Shown here in pieces: positions 37,760-49,401 of a stretch of DNA of 64,000 nucleotides; position 1 is the first letter of the stretch, and each line of letters opens with the position of its first letter. The DNA comes from Toxoplasma gondii ME49. Its lineage: Eukaryota > Apicomplexa > Conoidasida > Eucoccidiorida > Sarcocystidae. Both the position numbers and the translations under genes were made by a program. The stretch is taken from contig NC_031476.1 of assembly GCF_000006565.2 (NCBI RefSeq), forward strand, positions 1,574,458 to 1,638,457, given 5' to 3'. The notes beneath the pieces were generated by a model that saw only the letters and a list, made by a program, of their open reading frames with translations, was not told where the DNA came from and did no database searches.

Positions 37760-38473
37760 TTACAACACCGAACCGGAGACCAGTCCGTCTCCACTGTGCA
37801 TCCCTAGAAAAGACAGGTGGACGTGGCGTGCAGAGCGCCCAAAGGAAGCCGGAATGTGACCATCGAGGACAGAGAAGAGCCCGCTAGTGGCGCCGATGTG
37901 CGAGAGCCGACCAGTTACATTCGGAAACGATATACTTTCGAAGAGACTTGCAAAAACGACCTCGAGACCAACACCTGAAAGAGCACATCCAAGTTCAGTC
38001 TCTTCGCGCCTAAAGGGCTGACCCCGCAAGCGAGAAGCACGCAGAAACTCACCCTTGGAAAAAACCGCCTTCCCCATCTCCCACAGACTGCGACGGTCTT
38101 GAGCGATGTTCACTTGGTCAACGAAAGAAGCTTGGTGGGCAGGGTATCGCCGCGTGCGAATCGTAATGAGCTTGCAATCCGGGCCTTCGTATCTGCACAG
38201 CGAAAAGAAACTCAAACGAGGTAGGTGGGCGACATGACAAAAAACGCCCCGACATGCTCCGCTCCGTGAGAGAGGCAAGACACGAGATGGAAACGCAGAA
38301 GTCTCCCACTTTTTCCCGCGGCATTCACCACGTGAGAGTCGGCGAACTCTTTCGTTCACAGGAGTTGCTTCCAGCGGGACGGAATCTTGGCGAATGTGGT
38401 CTAACGAGCTATCGGTTAGCATCCTGAAATCTTTGATCCTAGACACTACCAAGTGAATATCTACACGATCCAT
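37760..38473 (-). CDS. Possible protein of unknown function
   Basis: A minus-strand frame of 237 residues from the ATG at 38473 is unusually long for a stretch with no gene on the opposite strand. Parts read like real protein, for example near its start (MDRVDIHLVVS) and at 80-140 (YEGPDCKLIT). It may be several exons in one frame: a fair acceptor precedes the YEGPDC segment and a GTGAGT donor follows the AVFSKG segment, but the upstream donor phase does not fit. An acceptor-like CTGTAG also precedes the start, so it could be the downstream part of the repeat-protein gene at 39.7 kb. I recognise no domain. Confidence 0.4.
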   Translation of the reverse strand: MDRVDIHLVVSRIKDFRMLTDSSLDHIRQDSVPLEATPVNERVRRLSRGECRGKKWETSAFPSRVLPLSRSGACRGVFCHVAHLPRLSFFSLCRYEGPDCKLITIRTRRYPAHQASFVDQVNIAQDRRSLWEMGKAVFSKGEFLRASRLRGQPFRREETELGCALSGVGLEVVFASLFESISFPNVTGRLSHIGATSGLFSVLDGHIPASFGRSARHVHLSFLGMHSGDGLVSGSVL

Positions 38474-38562
38474 CACACGGTGTTCCCGGAAGAGCCCTTG
38501 ATACTACAGAAAGAAAGATGATGCCACATCACGGATACCAGAACCCCTGGAATCTCCTATCT

Positions 38563-38576
38563 ATCTATCTATCTTT
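38563..38576. repeat. Short CTAT tetranucleotide repeat
   Basis: Three to four copies of CTAT, between the two minus-strand reading frames. Confidence 0.7.
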
Positions 38577-38768
38577 ATAGCCTCGAGCGCCGTAGACGTT
38601 GCCGGACGCAAACGTACGTGCTCAGACAGGATCCCCTTCTGTAGCGGCACTGGTCGACGGGCACCGGCATTTGTACACGCTTTCCTCCACCCCAAAAACA
38701 TGAGCTGGCCTCTAAACACAAGTCGTTGGACTGTAGACGACGAAGCCACCGCCACGTTTTGCGTCTGG

Positions 38769-39665
38769 TCACCTGGTAAGGTCTGCTTTAATCGGCGTCG
38801 AGGTCGGTAGAATGAACGTTGAGGACGGCGCGCAGAGTCCGCAGGTGTACTCAGTTCGTGTCCAGGGCAGCGTCGCCTCGAAGGAGGTCTGAGGTAAGTG
38901 ATGGCCCAGCACGTCGGAGTATCTTCCCACCGACAGATCGTCGCCCACCCTTTCTTCCGGCGTGCTCGTGGTCGGCTTTGTAGGCGTTCTCACTCCAGAT
39001 GAGTGTGCGCCTTCGGCTTTCTCTGTCGTCGGTGACAGCAAGAGATAGTCCGACAGACGCGTCGACGGAGGCTCTCCTCTCGGAGAAAGGAGGCCCGTTT
39101 GAGGGGACGTGACTGGCGAGGCGCGAACCGCTGGAGACCCTGCACGCGGGGAGCCAGCGCAACTCAGGGAGGTCTTCTCCTTTTGAGAAGCAGCTGAGCG
39201 GGCGTCTCTGGGAGAAGCTGTGACACTCTCTGTCTCCTTCGATGTACCGCCCTCCTGCTCGGAAGGCCGATCAGAAGCGTCCGCAGATGACTCCACAGAA
39301 GCCGACAAACCGCTCGCAGTCTTGGGCTGCTCCACTTCAGTGACAACTGGGGTGGTCTTGGGCTGCTCCTCTTCAGTGACAACTGGGGAGGTTTTAGGCT
39401 GCTCCTCCTCAGTGACAGCTCGGGAAGTTTTAGGCTGCTCCTCCTCAGTTACAGCCTGAGTGGATTGAGGCTGCTCCTCTTCAGTGACAGCTGGGATGGT
39501 TTTAGGCTGCTCCTCTTCAGGGACAACTGGGGTGGTTTTAGGCTGCTCCTCCTCAGTGACAGCCTGAGTGGATTGAGGCTGCTCCTCTTCAGCGGCAGCC
39601 TGCGGGGTCTCACGCTGCTCGCCATCGGCGTTCCTCTTGGAGCGAGAGTTTCTCTTCCGCGCCAT
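38769..39665 (-). CDS. Repeat-containing acidic protein of unknown function
   Basis: From the ATG at 39665 (context ACCATGG) the frame encodes 298 residues. It starts with a very basic stretch (ARKRNSRSKRN) that could be a nuclear signal, then eight tandem 12-residue repeats (about residues 22-117) built on AVTEEEQPKT, then a Ser/Pro/Thr-rich, probably disordered tail. I recognise no domain. An in-frame ATG at 39737 would add 24 residues, mildly hydrophobic, but a polypyrimidine tract and CAG lie between the two ATGs, suggesting a 5' UTR intron and favouring the second. The frame stops at 38769-38771; a weak GTGACC donor just before the stop could splice to further exons near 38.5 kb, but the phase does not match the frame there. 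Confidence 0.6.
   Translation of the reverse strand: MARKRNSRSKRNADGEQRETPQAAAEEEQPQSTQAVTEEEQPKTTPVVPEEEQPKTIPAVTEEEQPQSTQAVTEEEQPKTSRAVTEEEQPKTSPVVTEEEQPKTTPVVTEVEQPKTASGLSASVESSADASDRPSEQEGGTSKETESVTASPRDARSAASQKEKTSLSCAGSPRAGSPAVRASPVTSPQTGLLSPRGEPPSTRLSDYLLLSPTTEKAEGAHSSGVRTPTKPTTSTPEERVGDDLSVGRYSDVLGHHLPQTSFEATLPWTRTEYTCGLCAPSSTFILPTSTPIKADLTR
39315..39602 (-). repeat. 36-bp coding minisatellite, eight units
   Basis: Eight head-to-tail 36-base units encode 12-residue repeats with core EEEQP. Copies differ by a few bases and stay in frame. Such arrays often vary in copy number between strains. Confidence 0.9.
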
Positions 39666-39737
39666 GGTGCTTGAGTTAGCTGAAGAGAAAGCAGAAGGAC
39701 GGGCAGTGAGAAAAAGCCAAAGTACATCAGGGCACAT

Positions 39738-42363
39738 AATTCCGATATCGCAGCTTTGCGTTCCTAGCCACGATGCACGAGCACTTGGAGTTTGACCCTC
39801 TTCGTGTTCCCAAGAACTACCCCTCTAACAGAAACCAAACACTAGGACCGAACACGAAGGCTGGCCGCGCTGTGTATCGCCCAGAACACGAAAGACAAAG
39901 TTAGCCTCAAGTGCACATTTGTGTGTGTGTGTTGGGGGGGGGGGGGGGTTAGATAGGGGACTGAAGGTACGGATCTGCAGGACTGAGGTATGGCCTAACC
40001 GGTAGAGACCCAGTATCGGAAACCCTCACACGAAAATAGCCACTTCACCGTTGAACTGACTCATGTTCTGGAGGATAGAGAGTACAAGAAACCTGGAGGC
40101 CAAAATTCCAGTGATTTCTCGCGGCCGACAGCGGGCGGAAAAGCACACTTTTCCAGCTCGGTGCGCGGGACCGGAACACGGGTGTCAAGGCCCGCCAGCG
40201 TCGGGCAACAATTCAAAACACCGTCTGGCGCCCACTTAATGGTTGAGCTCGCCGTGGAAAATGTCTCGCTGGAGCAAGGAAACCCTCTAGTTCCAGCAAT
40301 AAACCCCCGCACGTGAAGTTCGGATCGCTGACAGATTCATCTTTTTGTCCACTGGGCATTCCTACCGGCTCGCTTAACACAAAAAGCCTCAATTCTCGAG
40401 AGACGGATGACACCGTTCCTGTCGCTCTCCGCGCGACTCGTTGTGTTTCACTCTTTCTGCTACGCCTCTGTGAGTCGGAGGAAAGCCTTAATACCCAAAA
40501 CAAGCGAAGATGCATACAGGTGTGGAGAAATTACCGGATCGAGCTCGCGAATGAATATCTGGCTCGTGCGCTTGTGCAACGGGGCCCTGGACCAGGCGGC
40601 GCTTCGCGGCAAAAAGCACTTTCGTAGGAGAGCAATTCAGGACACAAAAATTTCAGACCCTTCGCGGAAGCGGGGCAACTCATTCAAAAGGTAACGCCAC
40701 TTTTCACAAAGGCAAAACCTTTGAACTCCGAGGACGGTAGCAGGTAGCGTTTCTCTGCCGCCTTTGTCGACGCACGGTTCGCCCCTCCCCCCTCTCGAGC
40801 TGTAGGTCGAGTATCAATGGCCGAGTGATCGTTAAGAAGTTAGTTTACCGGAGACAGCCCCCCTCGCAACATTCACAGTTTTGCACACTTTCCACTGTTC
40901 GTTTCAAACACCACTGTGATGTTCTGCTGAACTTTCGTGGGCAGCTTTGCATCGCTCGCGGGTGTTTGAAAAAAAGGAGACTGCGCCGAGGAACGCCCGT
41001 GCACGGGGGCGAGAGTCAAATTCCACCCCCTCAGCAGCGCGGTTTGAGCAGCGGCGCGCGCGAGCCCGACCACCAAGCGCCTCTGCGTTTCTCAAACATT
41101 AGGCGAAAAGGGTTTACAGTTTAAGCTTCAGGGTTTAGTGAGGGACGCTAACGTGCTCTAGCGAACGGAGACAGGACAAGTGGTCTCTGTCTCCGCGTTG
41201 GAGTTGACATTTCTGACGCACTGCTTGCTTTCAACGGATCGGATTTGCGGATCCGAGGGATTTTTCTGAAAGGCGAGATTTTCCGAGGCACTTCCGCCTT
41301 CGAGGCCGAAACTAGGGAAGGCGCACATCGACTTGCAAGGCTGCAATCCCTGTGTGCCTTCAAGGCTGGTTGAGGTGCGAAACTCCACACAAGTCGTCCC
41401 CCATAAAACTCTGGGGTTTCCTTTCTTGCCATATGTCTTCTGGGGTGTCTCAGTTTCTCTTCGCGGTCAGCCAGTCGTTTCCTGACTGTACCACCTCGTG
41501 CAGAAATGCGCATTTTTCTGCAGTTGTCTCACTCCGGCAAGGGCTGGAGCACGTCTCAGTGTGCGAGGGGGCTCCGTTGGTCCATGCGGGCTGCAATTTC
41601 CTTGTCTCGGCGCACAGCGCAAGCTGCCCTGGAGACAACTACACCCTTTGTTCTCCGTCTTTGTTTTCTTTCCGCCTGTGTGTTGTCAAAACCCAAGAAG
41701 TGAACAGACACCCATTGTTCTCCCGCCGGCGCGGGCGTTCCGGCTGGCAAGACACACCGTTGGCGGGATCTGTTTCCCTTCCTTAGTCTCGCTCCCTCAC
41801 CGTAACAGAGGAAATATCCACAATTTGTCTCCGTACGTCTCCAGCCCCTCCCACCGTCTTTTCCTTCGTGGGGAAGTGCCCACTGTTTGTCTCTTCTCTA
41901 CCCCGCTACCGCCTTTCCCCTTCGTTACTGGCGTTGCGCATTTCATTTCAAACCGCACGCCCACTCCACACAAAGTCGGTGGCCGGTAAAAATGGTGTAG
42001 ATGGAAGTCTGCATGAAACGGGGTTTCAGCTACGATTTCCTGCCTTTCCTTCGTGGCCGAACTCCAGAAACAGGCGTCTTTCTCGGCACACTCTACGGGA
42101 CTGGATGCAGGGATGCAGGCCGCTCTCCTCTCTCCTCCGCGTGTGTTTCCGAGTTCCACATTGAGAAGAAAAGCAGAGACTGACGTGTTGTCGTCCGCCC
42201 GTCCTGCTTTCGTTTATTTGTTTTCCCATAGACTGGAGCCTCGCCAGCCTCGTGTAGAACGCATTCCTTCAGGGTCCCACGCAAAAACGCGTAGTCCTAG
42301 GAAATAAAAGGTCACGGGTTGTTAGAAAAACGACTTCGGAACCCCCAAAAGAGACTGCTGCAA
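39738..42363. other. Intergenic stretch between repeat-protein gene and FabH
   Basis: Probably a bidirectional promoter region. The frames at 41350-42310 are Ser/Leu/Phe-rich translations of pyrimidine-rich DNA, the usual look of 5' UTR sequence here. AGAGACG at 40399-40405 and CGTCTCA at 41552-41558 match WGAGACG in either orientation, but such matches are expected by chance. Confidence 0.45.
39921..39948. repeat. GT repeat followed by a run of 15 G
   Basis: Five GT units are followed directly by TT and fifteen consecutive G residues on the plus strand, upstream of the minus-strand repeat-protein gene. The G run could form a quadruplex and is prone to length error in sequencing. Confidence 0.85.
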
Positions 42364-45300
42364 ATGAACCTTCCACTTTGTCCTTTTCCCGCCTATGTCT
42401 CTCCTAAGTGTCGAGTGTTTGACACCATGAAGGCTGTGGCCTCTCAAAACCATTTGGTCTGTCGGATCGCTACGCTACAGCAGCGGGAGAACTTTGGTCA
42501 GATCCGGGAGTCTCAGAGGCAGGCAGCTGAACCGTCCCCAGTTCGCAGCTGCTCGACTGTCGCCGCTACCCTGGCGCGCACTCCTTCCTCCTTTCTCGCG
42601 AGGTTTTTCGCGGGTTTATCTCCGTCGCTCGGCCTTCTCTTCTCTGTGTGTTGCCTCCTGCTTGTGTTCTCTCGTCATGTACTAGAAACCTCTGGGTTCA
42701 AGGCCACACCCGTACAGCCCCCGTCCCCCCGTCCGCTGTCTGTCCGTCTAGCTCCCTCTGGCGGCGTTGCTGACATTTCGCCGAAGGATCTGCGTGTCTC
42801 CGTTCTTCCATTTTCTCAGAAGAGGCGTCTCGCCCCGCTCTTCATTCAGATTGCCTCCACTCCTCTCGAAATATCTTTTGGAGCACAGCGAACATGGGAG
42901 GCGGAGGCTCCTCTGACGCAGAGCAGGGCCTCTCGGTTCCGCGTCTCCGCCCTCCAAGCCCGAAGTGGAGCGGCGAACCTCGTGGGTCCGTCTCACCCCT
43001 TGTATGCCGTCTCGTCTCGTCAAGGTCACGTTGGCGAAACCAGGCGGCGTTCGACCCTCGTTTCTGCATCATCGTTTCTCTCTCCAAGAGTGGAGAAAGC
43101 TCCTCAGGAAAGTGGAAAGGTGCGGAGAACCGATTCTCCTTCAGCTCTCTTCGACGCCTCTGCATCTCCAGGCGAACAAACGCCCGGAGCTGTCTCTTTC
43201 TGCGGCACTGTGGGATGCCGAATCATCGGTGTGGGCAGTGCCGTCCCGACTCACGAAATGACAAACGACGACATGGCGGAGTTTGTCGAAACATCCGATG
43301 AGGTAACGAAGCGGACAGATTCAACGACGCGCGAGAAAGGGAGGAGAGGCGGTGACGCTGGAGATCTCTAGGGTGGAGGGACATGCCGTACTGGGTTGCT
43401 GAGGACAGCTACAGTGTTGGACTTCACCATCCTACGCGGTCGGTGAAGTTCCGTGTCACTTACGTTCTACGCGCAACACAGAGTCGTTTGCTACAAGGGC
43501 AGACCGCAGGAGGCCAGAAACAGACAACTGGAGGCCTAAATCTGGGCATATTTGAGTGACTTTTAGTCGACACTGTCCAAGAGGTGTCTTTGGCGCAGGC
43601 TCGAGACACATTCAGACACTAGCAGTCCAACTCGTAGGATAGACTTCTCCAACAATGAAGTCATCAGGAACCTAGGAGTCTCAGATGAGAGCGTGTGACA
43701 GGGATGCACAAAGCGAGACAGAAGAACGGGGCGCCACGTCGTGGTTGAGAGCAGCACCACTTTAGGCACAGGCGGACGCTGAGGAGAGTTGCTCTGGGAT
43801 GAAGGAAACGAATATCTCAAGAAACGCCTCGTGTTCTGAAGATTTTACATACGGAGCATTACGCAGATCATTATCAACGCTGACTCGATGGATGTCGTAG
43901 TGGTTGATTCATATCTCCTGGTATACATTTCAGTCATTATGTTGGTGGTGCTATCTCGGATTCTTTGATCAAGGCACTTTTTTGCCGCTCTCTGGTTCCA
44001 TACTTTTCTGTTTTTTCATTTTTTCCTCTTTTCTTCAGTGGATCAGAACGCGAACAGGTATCCGCTCGCGTCGCGTCTTATCGACGTCGGAGAGTCTCCG
44101 TTCTCTGGCCGTCGATGCCGCTCGGAGGGCTCTCGAGAATGCAAAGCTGAAGGCAAGCGACATTGACCTTGTTCTTCACGCGTCCTCCTCTCCGGATGAT
44201 CTTTTCGGAGACGCGACATCTATTGCTGCGGGCATCGTGCAGGCTGAGAGAAGTCAGGAGGGATCCCTTCAGGAAAGCGACGCGTTCGCAGGCCCCGCAG
44301 GATTCGACTTAACGGCTGCGTGTTCAGGATTTCTCGTTGGCCTGATTACCGGTAACACGCAAAGGGCAAGAAGACAGAATATGAAGTGACCCGCAAGGCA
44401 GTGAGGCTGCTGTGTCCTTACATTCATTGGCAATTGGGCTGCTAGTCTAGATCCCGAAGGGTCTTTTTACCTGATCCAAGTTCGAGTGTGCTAGCTGAAC
44501 ATAGTTAGCACTTGTATGGCAAAGGTCACAAATCTCGAATGACAGGGAATGACGGGGAAAGGAGGGCGTCCATGCGTGTCGATTTCTCTCTACACACCGC
44601 GAAAGTGTAAAGAACAAAAACACTCACTCTTCGGCTCTCCTCTCGTGTTCTGCCTGGTGAATGTCGGGTTCGGGGACTTGCCACTGAGTATTTCCTCAAG
44701 ACACAGCTCGGTCCAGTTTTCCGGGTTTTCACATTTTCTCGATCACAAGCAGATCTCTGATCTCTTATCCTGCCAGGAAACGCCTTCTTGACGAGCCCTT
44801 GCTGTCCGTACAAACGCATTCTCGTGGTAGGGGCCGATGCCCTCACCCGGTGGGTAGACTGGACAGATCGAAATACTTGCGTTCTGTTCGGCGACGGAGC
44901 TGGCGCGGTGGTCCTTGAACGCCCAGATGCCAAGACGGGGTCGCCGGCTGTAGGTGCCGATCCAGATCGCAACACACGCAGGGGAATCCTGTCTTACATG
45001 CTCAACAGCGACGGACTGCAGGCGCATCAGCTGACAGTCCCGTTCAGTGGGACTCTGCACGAACTGAAGCGTGCAGGGGGAAAGGTACGAGACAGTCGTT
45101 TGATAGGAAGCCTCTCCAGGGAGAAGCGTGGGAAGGAAAGGGGGACACAGACAGACGGGCATCGTTAGTGAACGCGGCACTTTCTTCCGAGAATCTGACG
45201 CCTGAAAGTGATTGGCTTTCTTCTTGATCCGTCGTGCATTGCTTAACCAACACTGGGAACAGCACCGGTGAAAGGCGATGCAAAGAACACTTCCCAGACC

Positions 45301-47174
45301 TACCAGACGCAAAGCGCCGTGAATCAGACACGAAATCGAAACGAATCGCATTTACGTTCCACTCCTTTTGCATACGTACCAAAAGACTCAACGCCTGAGC
45401 ACCCACTCCCGGATGTTTCCGTGGCTTGCTTTATCCGCATACTTCTGTCGTTTGCATTCTTGATACAGTCGTAATAAAACCGCGGATGAAAGTGCAGGGG
45501 ATGTGGAAACAGGACGCAGATGGAGAGAGCAGACGAGGACGAATAGGGAACAGACCTGCAGCGCCAATCTCGGATGGGGTTCCATATTGTATCTGTCAAC
45601 GCGCTTTTCACGGAAGACTACGTCGATGTAAATCCCCGAATCGGGGCTGGGTGGCCAACTGTTTGAAACCTGTATATAGGCAGGTAGCTGTTTGTTGCAG
45701 CATACTTATCGATATGCATGTGTATTTGCGCCTCTCTTTGAAAGGTGTGTGCTTTCTTTGCAGCCTGCCGTCCGGACGAGCCAAGGCAGGTATGCTCCAT
45801 TGTCCATGAACGGCCGCGAGGTTTTCAAGTTTGTCTCACGCAAAGTGCCCCCGGCGATCGAGGCGGTGGTCCAGGCAGCTGGGTTGACGACAAACGACGT
45901 TGACTGGCTTCTTCTTCACCAGGCAAACAAGCGTATCATGGACGCCGTCGCAGAGCGTTTGAAAATGCCGCTGAGCAAAGTGAGGAACCCCGTTGCATGT
46001 GTCAAGACAAGGTTCTCAAAGCGAAAGTACACCGATTTGTCCCACATTGGGTCTCCCTTGTCCATCTGTTCAGCTATGTTAGAACTACACTTTCTTCTCC
46101 GCAGTGTTGACAAGTGCTTTAGAAAACCTGGAGAGCGACCGAGATTCGAGGACGCCCCTTTTGGCGCCTGTTGGTTCGGCTAATACTGGTAGAAATCAGC
46201 GCGACGCACCGACGAACTTTTCCGGGCGTTTCCTTTTCAAACAATCAGGGCAACTGCGACGTGTCATGTAACCTTGGGTGGGACTGCATCGATGGTGCAG
46301 GTCTCTATCGACAAGAAAGTGCCTGAACACCTTTTAGCGTCGAGCGCAGACAAAAACTGAATAGGTGTAATCTTGTCCAGGGTGGAGTCAAGTGTCCGAT
46401 CGCGAAAAATTCTCTCTGGATATTTTGTTCCGTTTTTTGCTTTGAGAACCTTGATCCCAACCCAAGCGGATGTCTGAGACAAAGTCTTCGGAAGAACTTT
46501 AAGTTTTCTGACTGCGTGTACACTCCACTCGAAGTCAACTGTAAATTACCCAACCCGGTTACGCCTGTGTGAAATGACATTTCCCTGGCGACTGCGGAGA
46601 ACACCCGGAAGTTGTGTGACACTTGTCTCTTTTCAGGTGCTGTGCAACTTGGACAAGTACGGCAACACGTCTGCGGCCTCAATTCCCTTATGTCTGGACG
46701 AAGCAGTAAGTTAGAGCGAAGCGCCGTTCTGACCACAGAAGCTGAACTTGATCCGCGTGTATTAGTATCCGGACATGTGCTTTTTTGTTGTGCTCTACGT
46801 GGAAGTGAGCCACAGAGGGTGCAAATGCCCTCACTTGTGACAAGAAAAACGCGTGTCGTAATTGTACGTATGTGCACCACGAACAGAGCTGAAATGGCGT
46901 TACGCGGGCGAAAAAAAAACACTCGTGTCAAAGTGAGAGCTGCATGCATATTGTTCGCACTTCCGTCATGTGAATTCCTCATTACGTGGGAAAAGTTATG
47001 CAAGAATAACATTTTTCCTCTACAAATGTTTCAACTGTCACTTCCTTTTTTCGACTCCTTCTGGTGTTTTCTGCGTAGGTACGCGAGGGGAAAGTCAAGC
47101 CTGGGGACATCGTGGTGACTGCTGGCTTTGGTGCAGGCCTCACGTGGAGTGCCGCCGTCTTCCGCTACGGCTAA
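42364..47174 (+). CDS. FABH: Beta-ketoacyl-ACP synthase III (FabH), six exons
   Basis: Exons: 42364-43302, 44039-44351, 44777-45084, 45764-45979, 46637-46705 and 47079-47174, giving 646 residues. FabH condenses acetyl-CoA with malonyl-ACP to start type II fatty-acid synthesis, which in apicomplexans takes place in the apicoplast. The thiolase-fold catalytic residues are Cys408 in TAACSGF, His572 in LLHQANKRI and Asn602 in YGNTSAAS; the His-Asn distance of 30 equals that of the E. coli enzyme. [12 protein letters not shown] and [10 protein letters not shown] are further family signatures. The enzyme core starts near residue 283, so the N-terminal extension is very long; it has a hydrophobic segment at about 81-103 followed by a Ser/Arg-rich stretch, fitting a bipartite apicoplast leader. 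A later ATG at 42427 is an alternative start and would place the hydrophobic segment nearer the N-terminus. About 30 extra residues lie between Cys and His. Confidence 0.95.
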
Positions 47175-49401
47175 ATCTATCTAAAGGTATACACATGTAT
47201 AAACTTCGGGGCGGCTGGGAAACCCAGATGATATTCATTTTTTGCGGGGTGGTCACCTCTTTCACGGAAAAGACTCAACTAACTTATTTGGCAAGCTCTG
47301 CAGCATGTACAGAGGCAGTTGGATTCAGTATTCCCCGTTTGAACCTTGGAAATTTAGACTCTAGGACGGGGAAAAGCGAACCAGGAATTTTTGCTTCCCA
47401 ATACGGAAGTTTCCTCCTCCTGATGAGCTCAGATCAGGAAGGCAGCCTTTCACGAATGAGGCTTTCCGCCCGCATGAAATGAATTTCATCAGCGAGTGTT
47501 TTGACCGGAGAGATATCACAAGATATATCAGCAGCTTTTCCATAGAGTCGGTGGCAAGGGACGCAGTGCATCCGATGTCACCTGCTCTTCGACAGTTTTG
47601 ATTCTTAACGGCACGGTTGCTCCTGGAATCGACAGAATAGCGGAGCTATGTCGTTAGAACGTGGAGCGTAAATTGGAAGGTGCAGGCAAAAGTCCCAAGT
47701 TGCGCAGGTGCTCCTGCTGCACACGACTGTTCACTCTCGGCGATGGAATTGATACCAGAAGACGCTCAGATTGCATTCCCCCGTCTGTTCGAGCTTGGTT
47801 GTTAATACAGTTGCGGTTCCATCTTCTCGGCTTCGTCGACAACGGCAGCGCAGGGTGCAAGCGATTGGGGTCCGAATTCTCAGGCAGTATATCTTTGCTT
47901 AGTTCCATATACATGTAAGCATACGCATACACACACAGGGGTGTATAGGTATTTGCATAAACGTACGCGTACATGAAGATATAAGTATCCATGTTCTTGG
48001 TGAAGACTGCTTGCAGACAAAGCAACGCGGGCGGATATAACGACAGTTTATTTATGATGAAACCCTGTCGGAAGTGCTGAAACATCTGCAGTAACCGAGG
48101 ATGTGCCACTCTGCGGAGGCGCGGCAATCAGTCACTAATGATGAAAGGGCGCGGCTTTCCAAGTCCCGGTGTGGTTGCACTGTGACTTTCGGACTTCGAC
48201 GGTCTCCGTCAGAGTCGGCAGACTGCTGAAATGCATGCACATGTTTCCATGTTGATACTCTACTTCAACACTACTTGATTCTGTTCCTCGAATGCCCATC
48301 GACTGTCCATGAAGTCGTTATTCAAAGAAAACAATGATTAACGCAGCACGTGAACCGAGTCCTGCTGGTGGCTATATGCGGAATGCCCAAGCAGTCTCGC
48401 CGGAGATACTGTTGAATCCAAATTGAGAACGAGAGAACTTGCCTGAAACCCACCTATATAGCATTTAGCCCCTACGGTGTGCCTCAGATCACTGCATTCT
48501 AGAGTACCAGAAACTGCATGTGCTCTGACACTTCGTAGCAGCTGTTGGCCTCAGTTTTCAGCGATACGCTACACAACAGACAGTCTTCTCCCACTGCCTA
48601 GTCCTGAATAATGAATCCACTGGAACAAATATTCCTTAAGGTTTAACATTTGTAATTGATACATTCTGTGCAGATACAAACAGAAGGTAGACCTGGATTT
48701 GATGCTGGTGGTGAACTGAGATGGCGGCGCCGGCGTCTATCGCCTACACACATAAGCCCCCAGCGATAGCAGAATCGCTGGTACGTGCCCATCTCTTCAG
48801 TTTTTATTCATCCAATTTCCGCTCTGAACATGTGCTTCCATTTCGTTACTTTCACATTTTAAGGAACAGGAAAGAAGCGCATGCACACCAGGAAACTCCA
48901 TCCGCCACAAAAATATGACAACAGCTGTGTGACCGAGCCTTCCCTAGAGCTAGTGAAAGGGGCGCACACGTCTACTACATAACTTAGCAAGGCCGGTGAA
49001 CAGAGAAGACGGCTTAAGAGTTTCGTAAAGGCAGCTGTAAACGATATTATGGATAATTCTATGCAGGATTTGTACTTGTCTCACTGCCGCCACTAGTATA
49101 GTACTGTCGAGATCGAACCACAGATTGACGGGTAAAGGAGGGATGAGACCAATCCAGCAGCAAGCATGAAACTGTGGAATCCATCTTGCTTTACTCGTCT
49201 GAATAGCTGTCCGCTTGCTTTGATTGTCTTCTTTTCCCCACCTCAGAATGGCAAAGCTGCAAAGAACGCTGATTTCTCTAAAGCAACGTGCAACACATGA
49301 TCACCGTCAGCAGTAGGCTTTCCAAATCAATGAAAACTCATGGGTAAGCTTCTTCTTGAATTGGTGATCCAGACGAGTTGCACAACACGATAACCTGCAG
49401 T
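47175..49401. other. Stretch between convergent FabH and oxidase genes
   Basis: About 2.2 kb separating two 3' ends, presumably both 3' UTRs. I see no supported gene. I searched the minus strand here for a short terminal exon ending in SKL or SRL that could extend the oxidase and found none with a convincing acceptor. Confidence 0.5.

Noticed and set aside
40399..40405. AGAGACG promoter motif between the repeat-protein gene and FabH
   Set aside because: A seven-base motif with one ambiguous position should occur many times by chance in 64 kb; not listed as a feature here.
41498..41989. 163-residue plus-strand frame upstream of FabH
   Set aside because: Ser/Leu/Phe-rich translation of a likely 5' UTR; several overlapping frames are equally open.
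47640..49380. Terminal exon encoding SKL or SRL for the oxidase
   Set aside because: I scanned the minus strand by eye for such codons before a stop; no candidate had a convincing acceptor.
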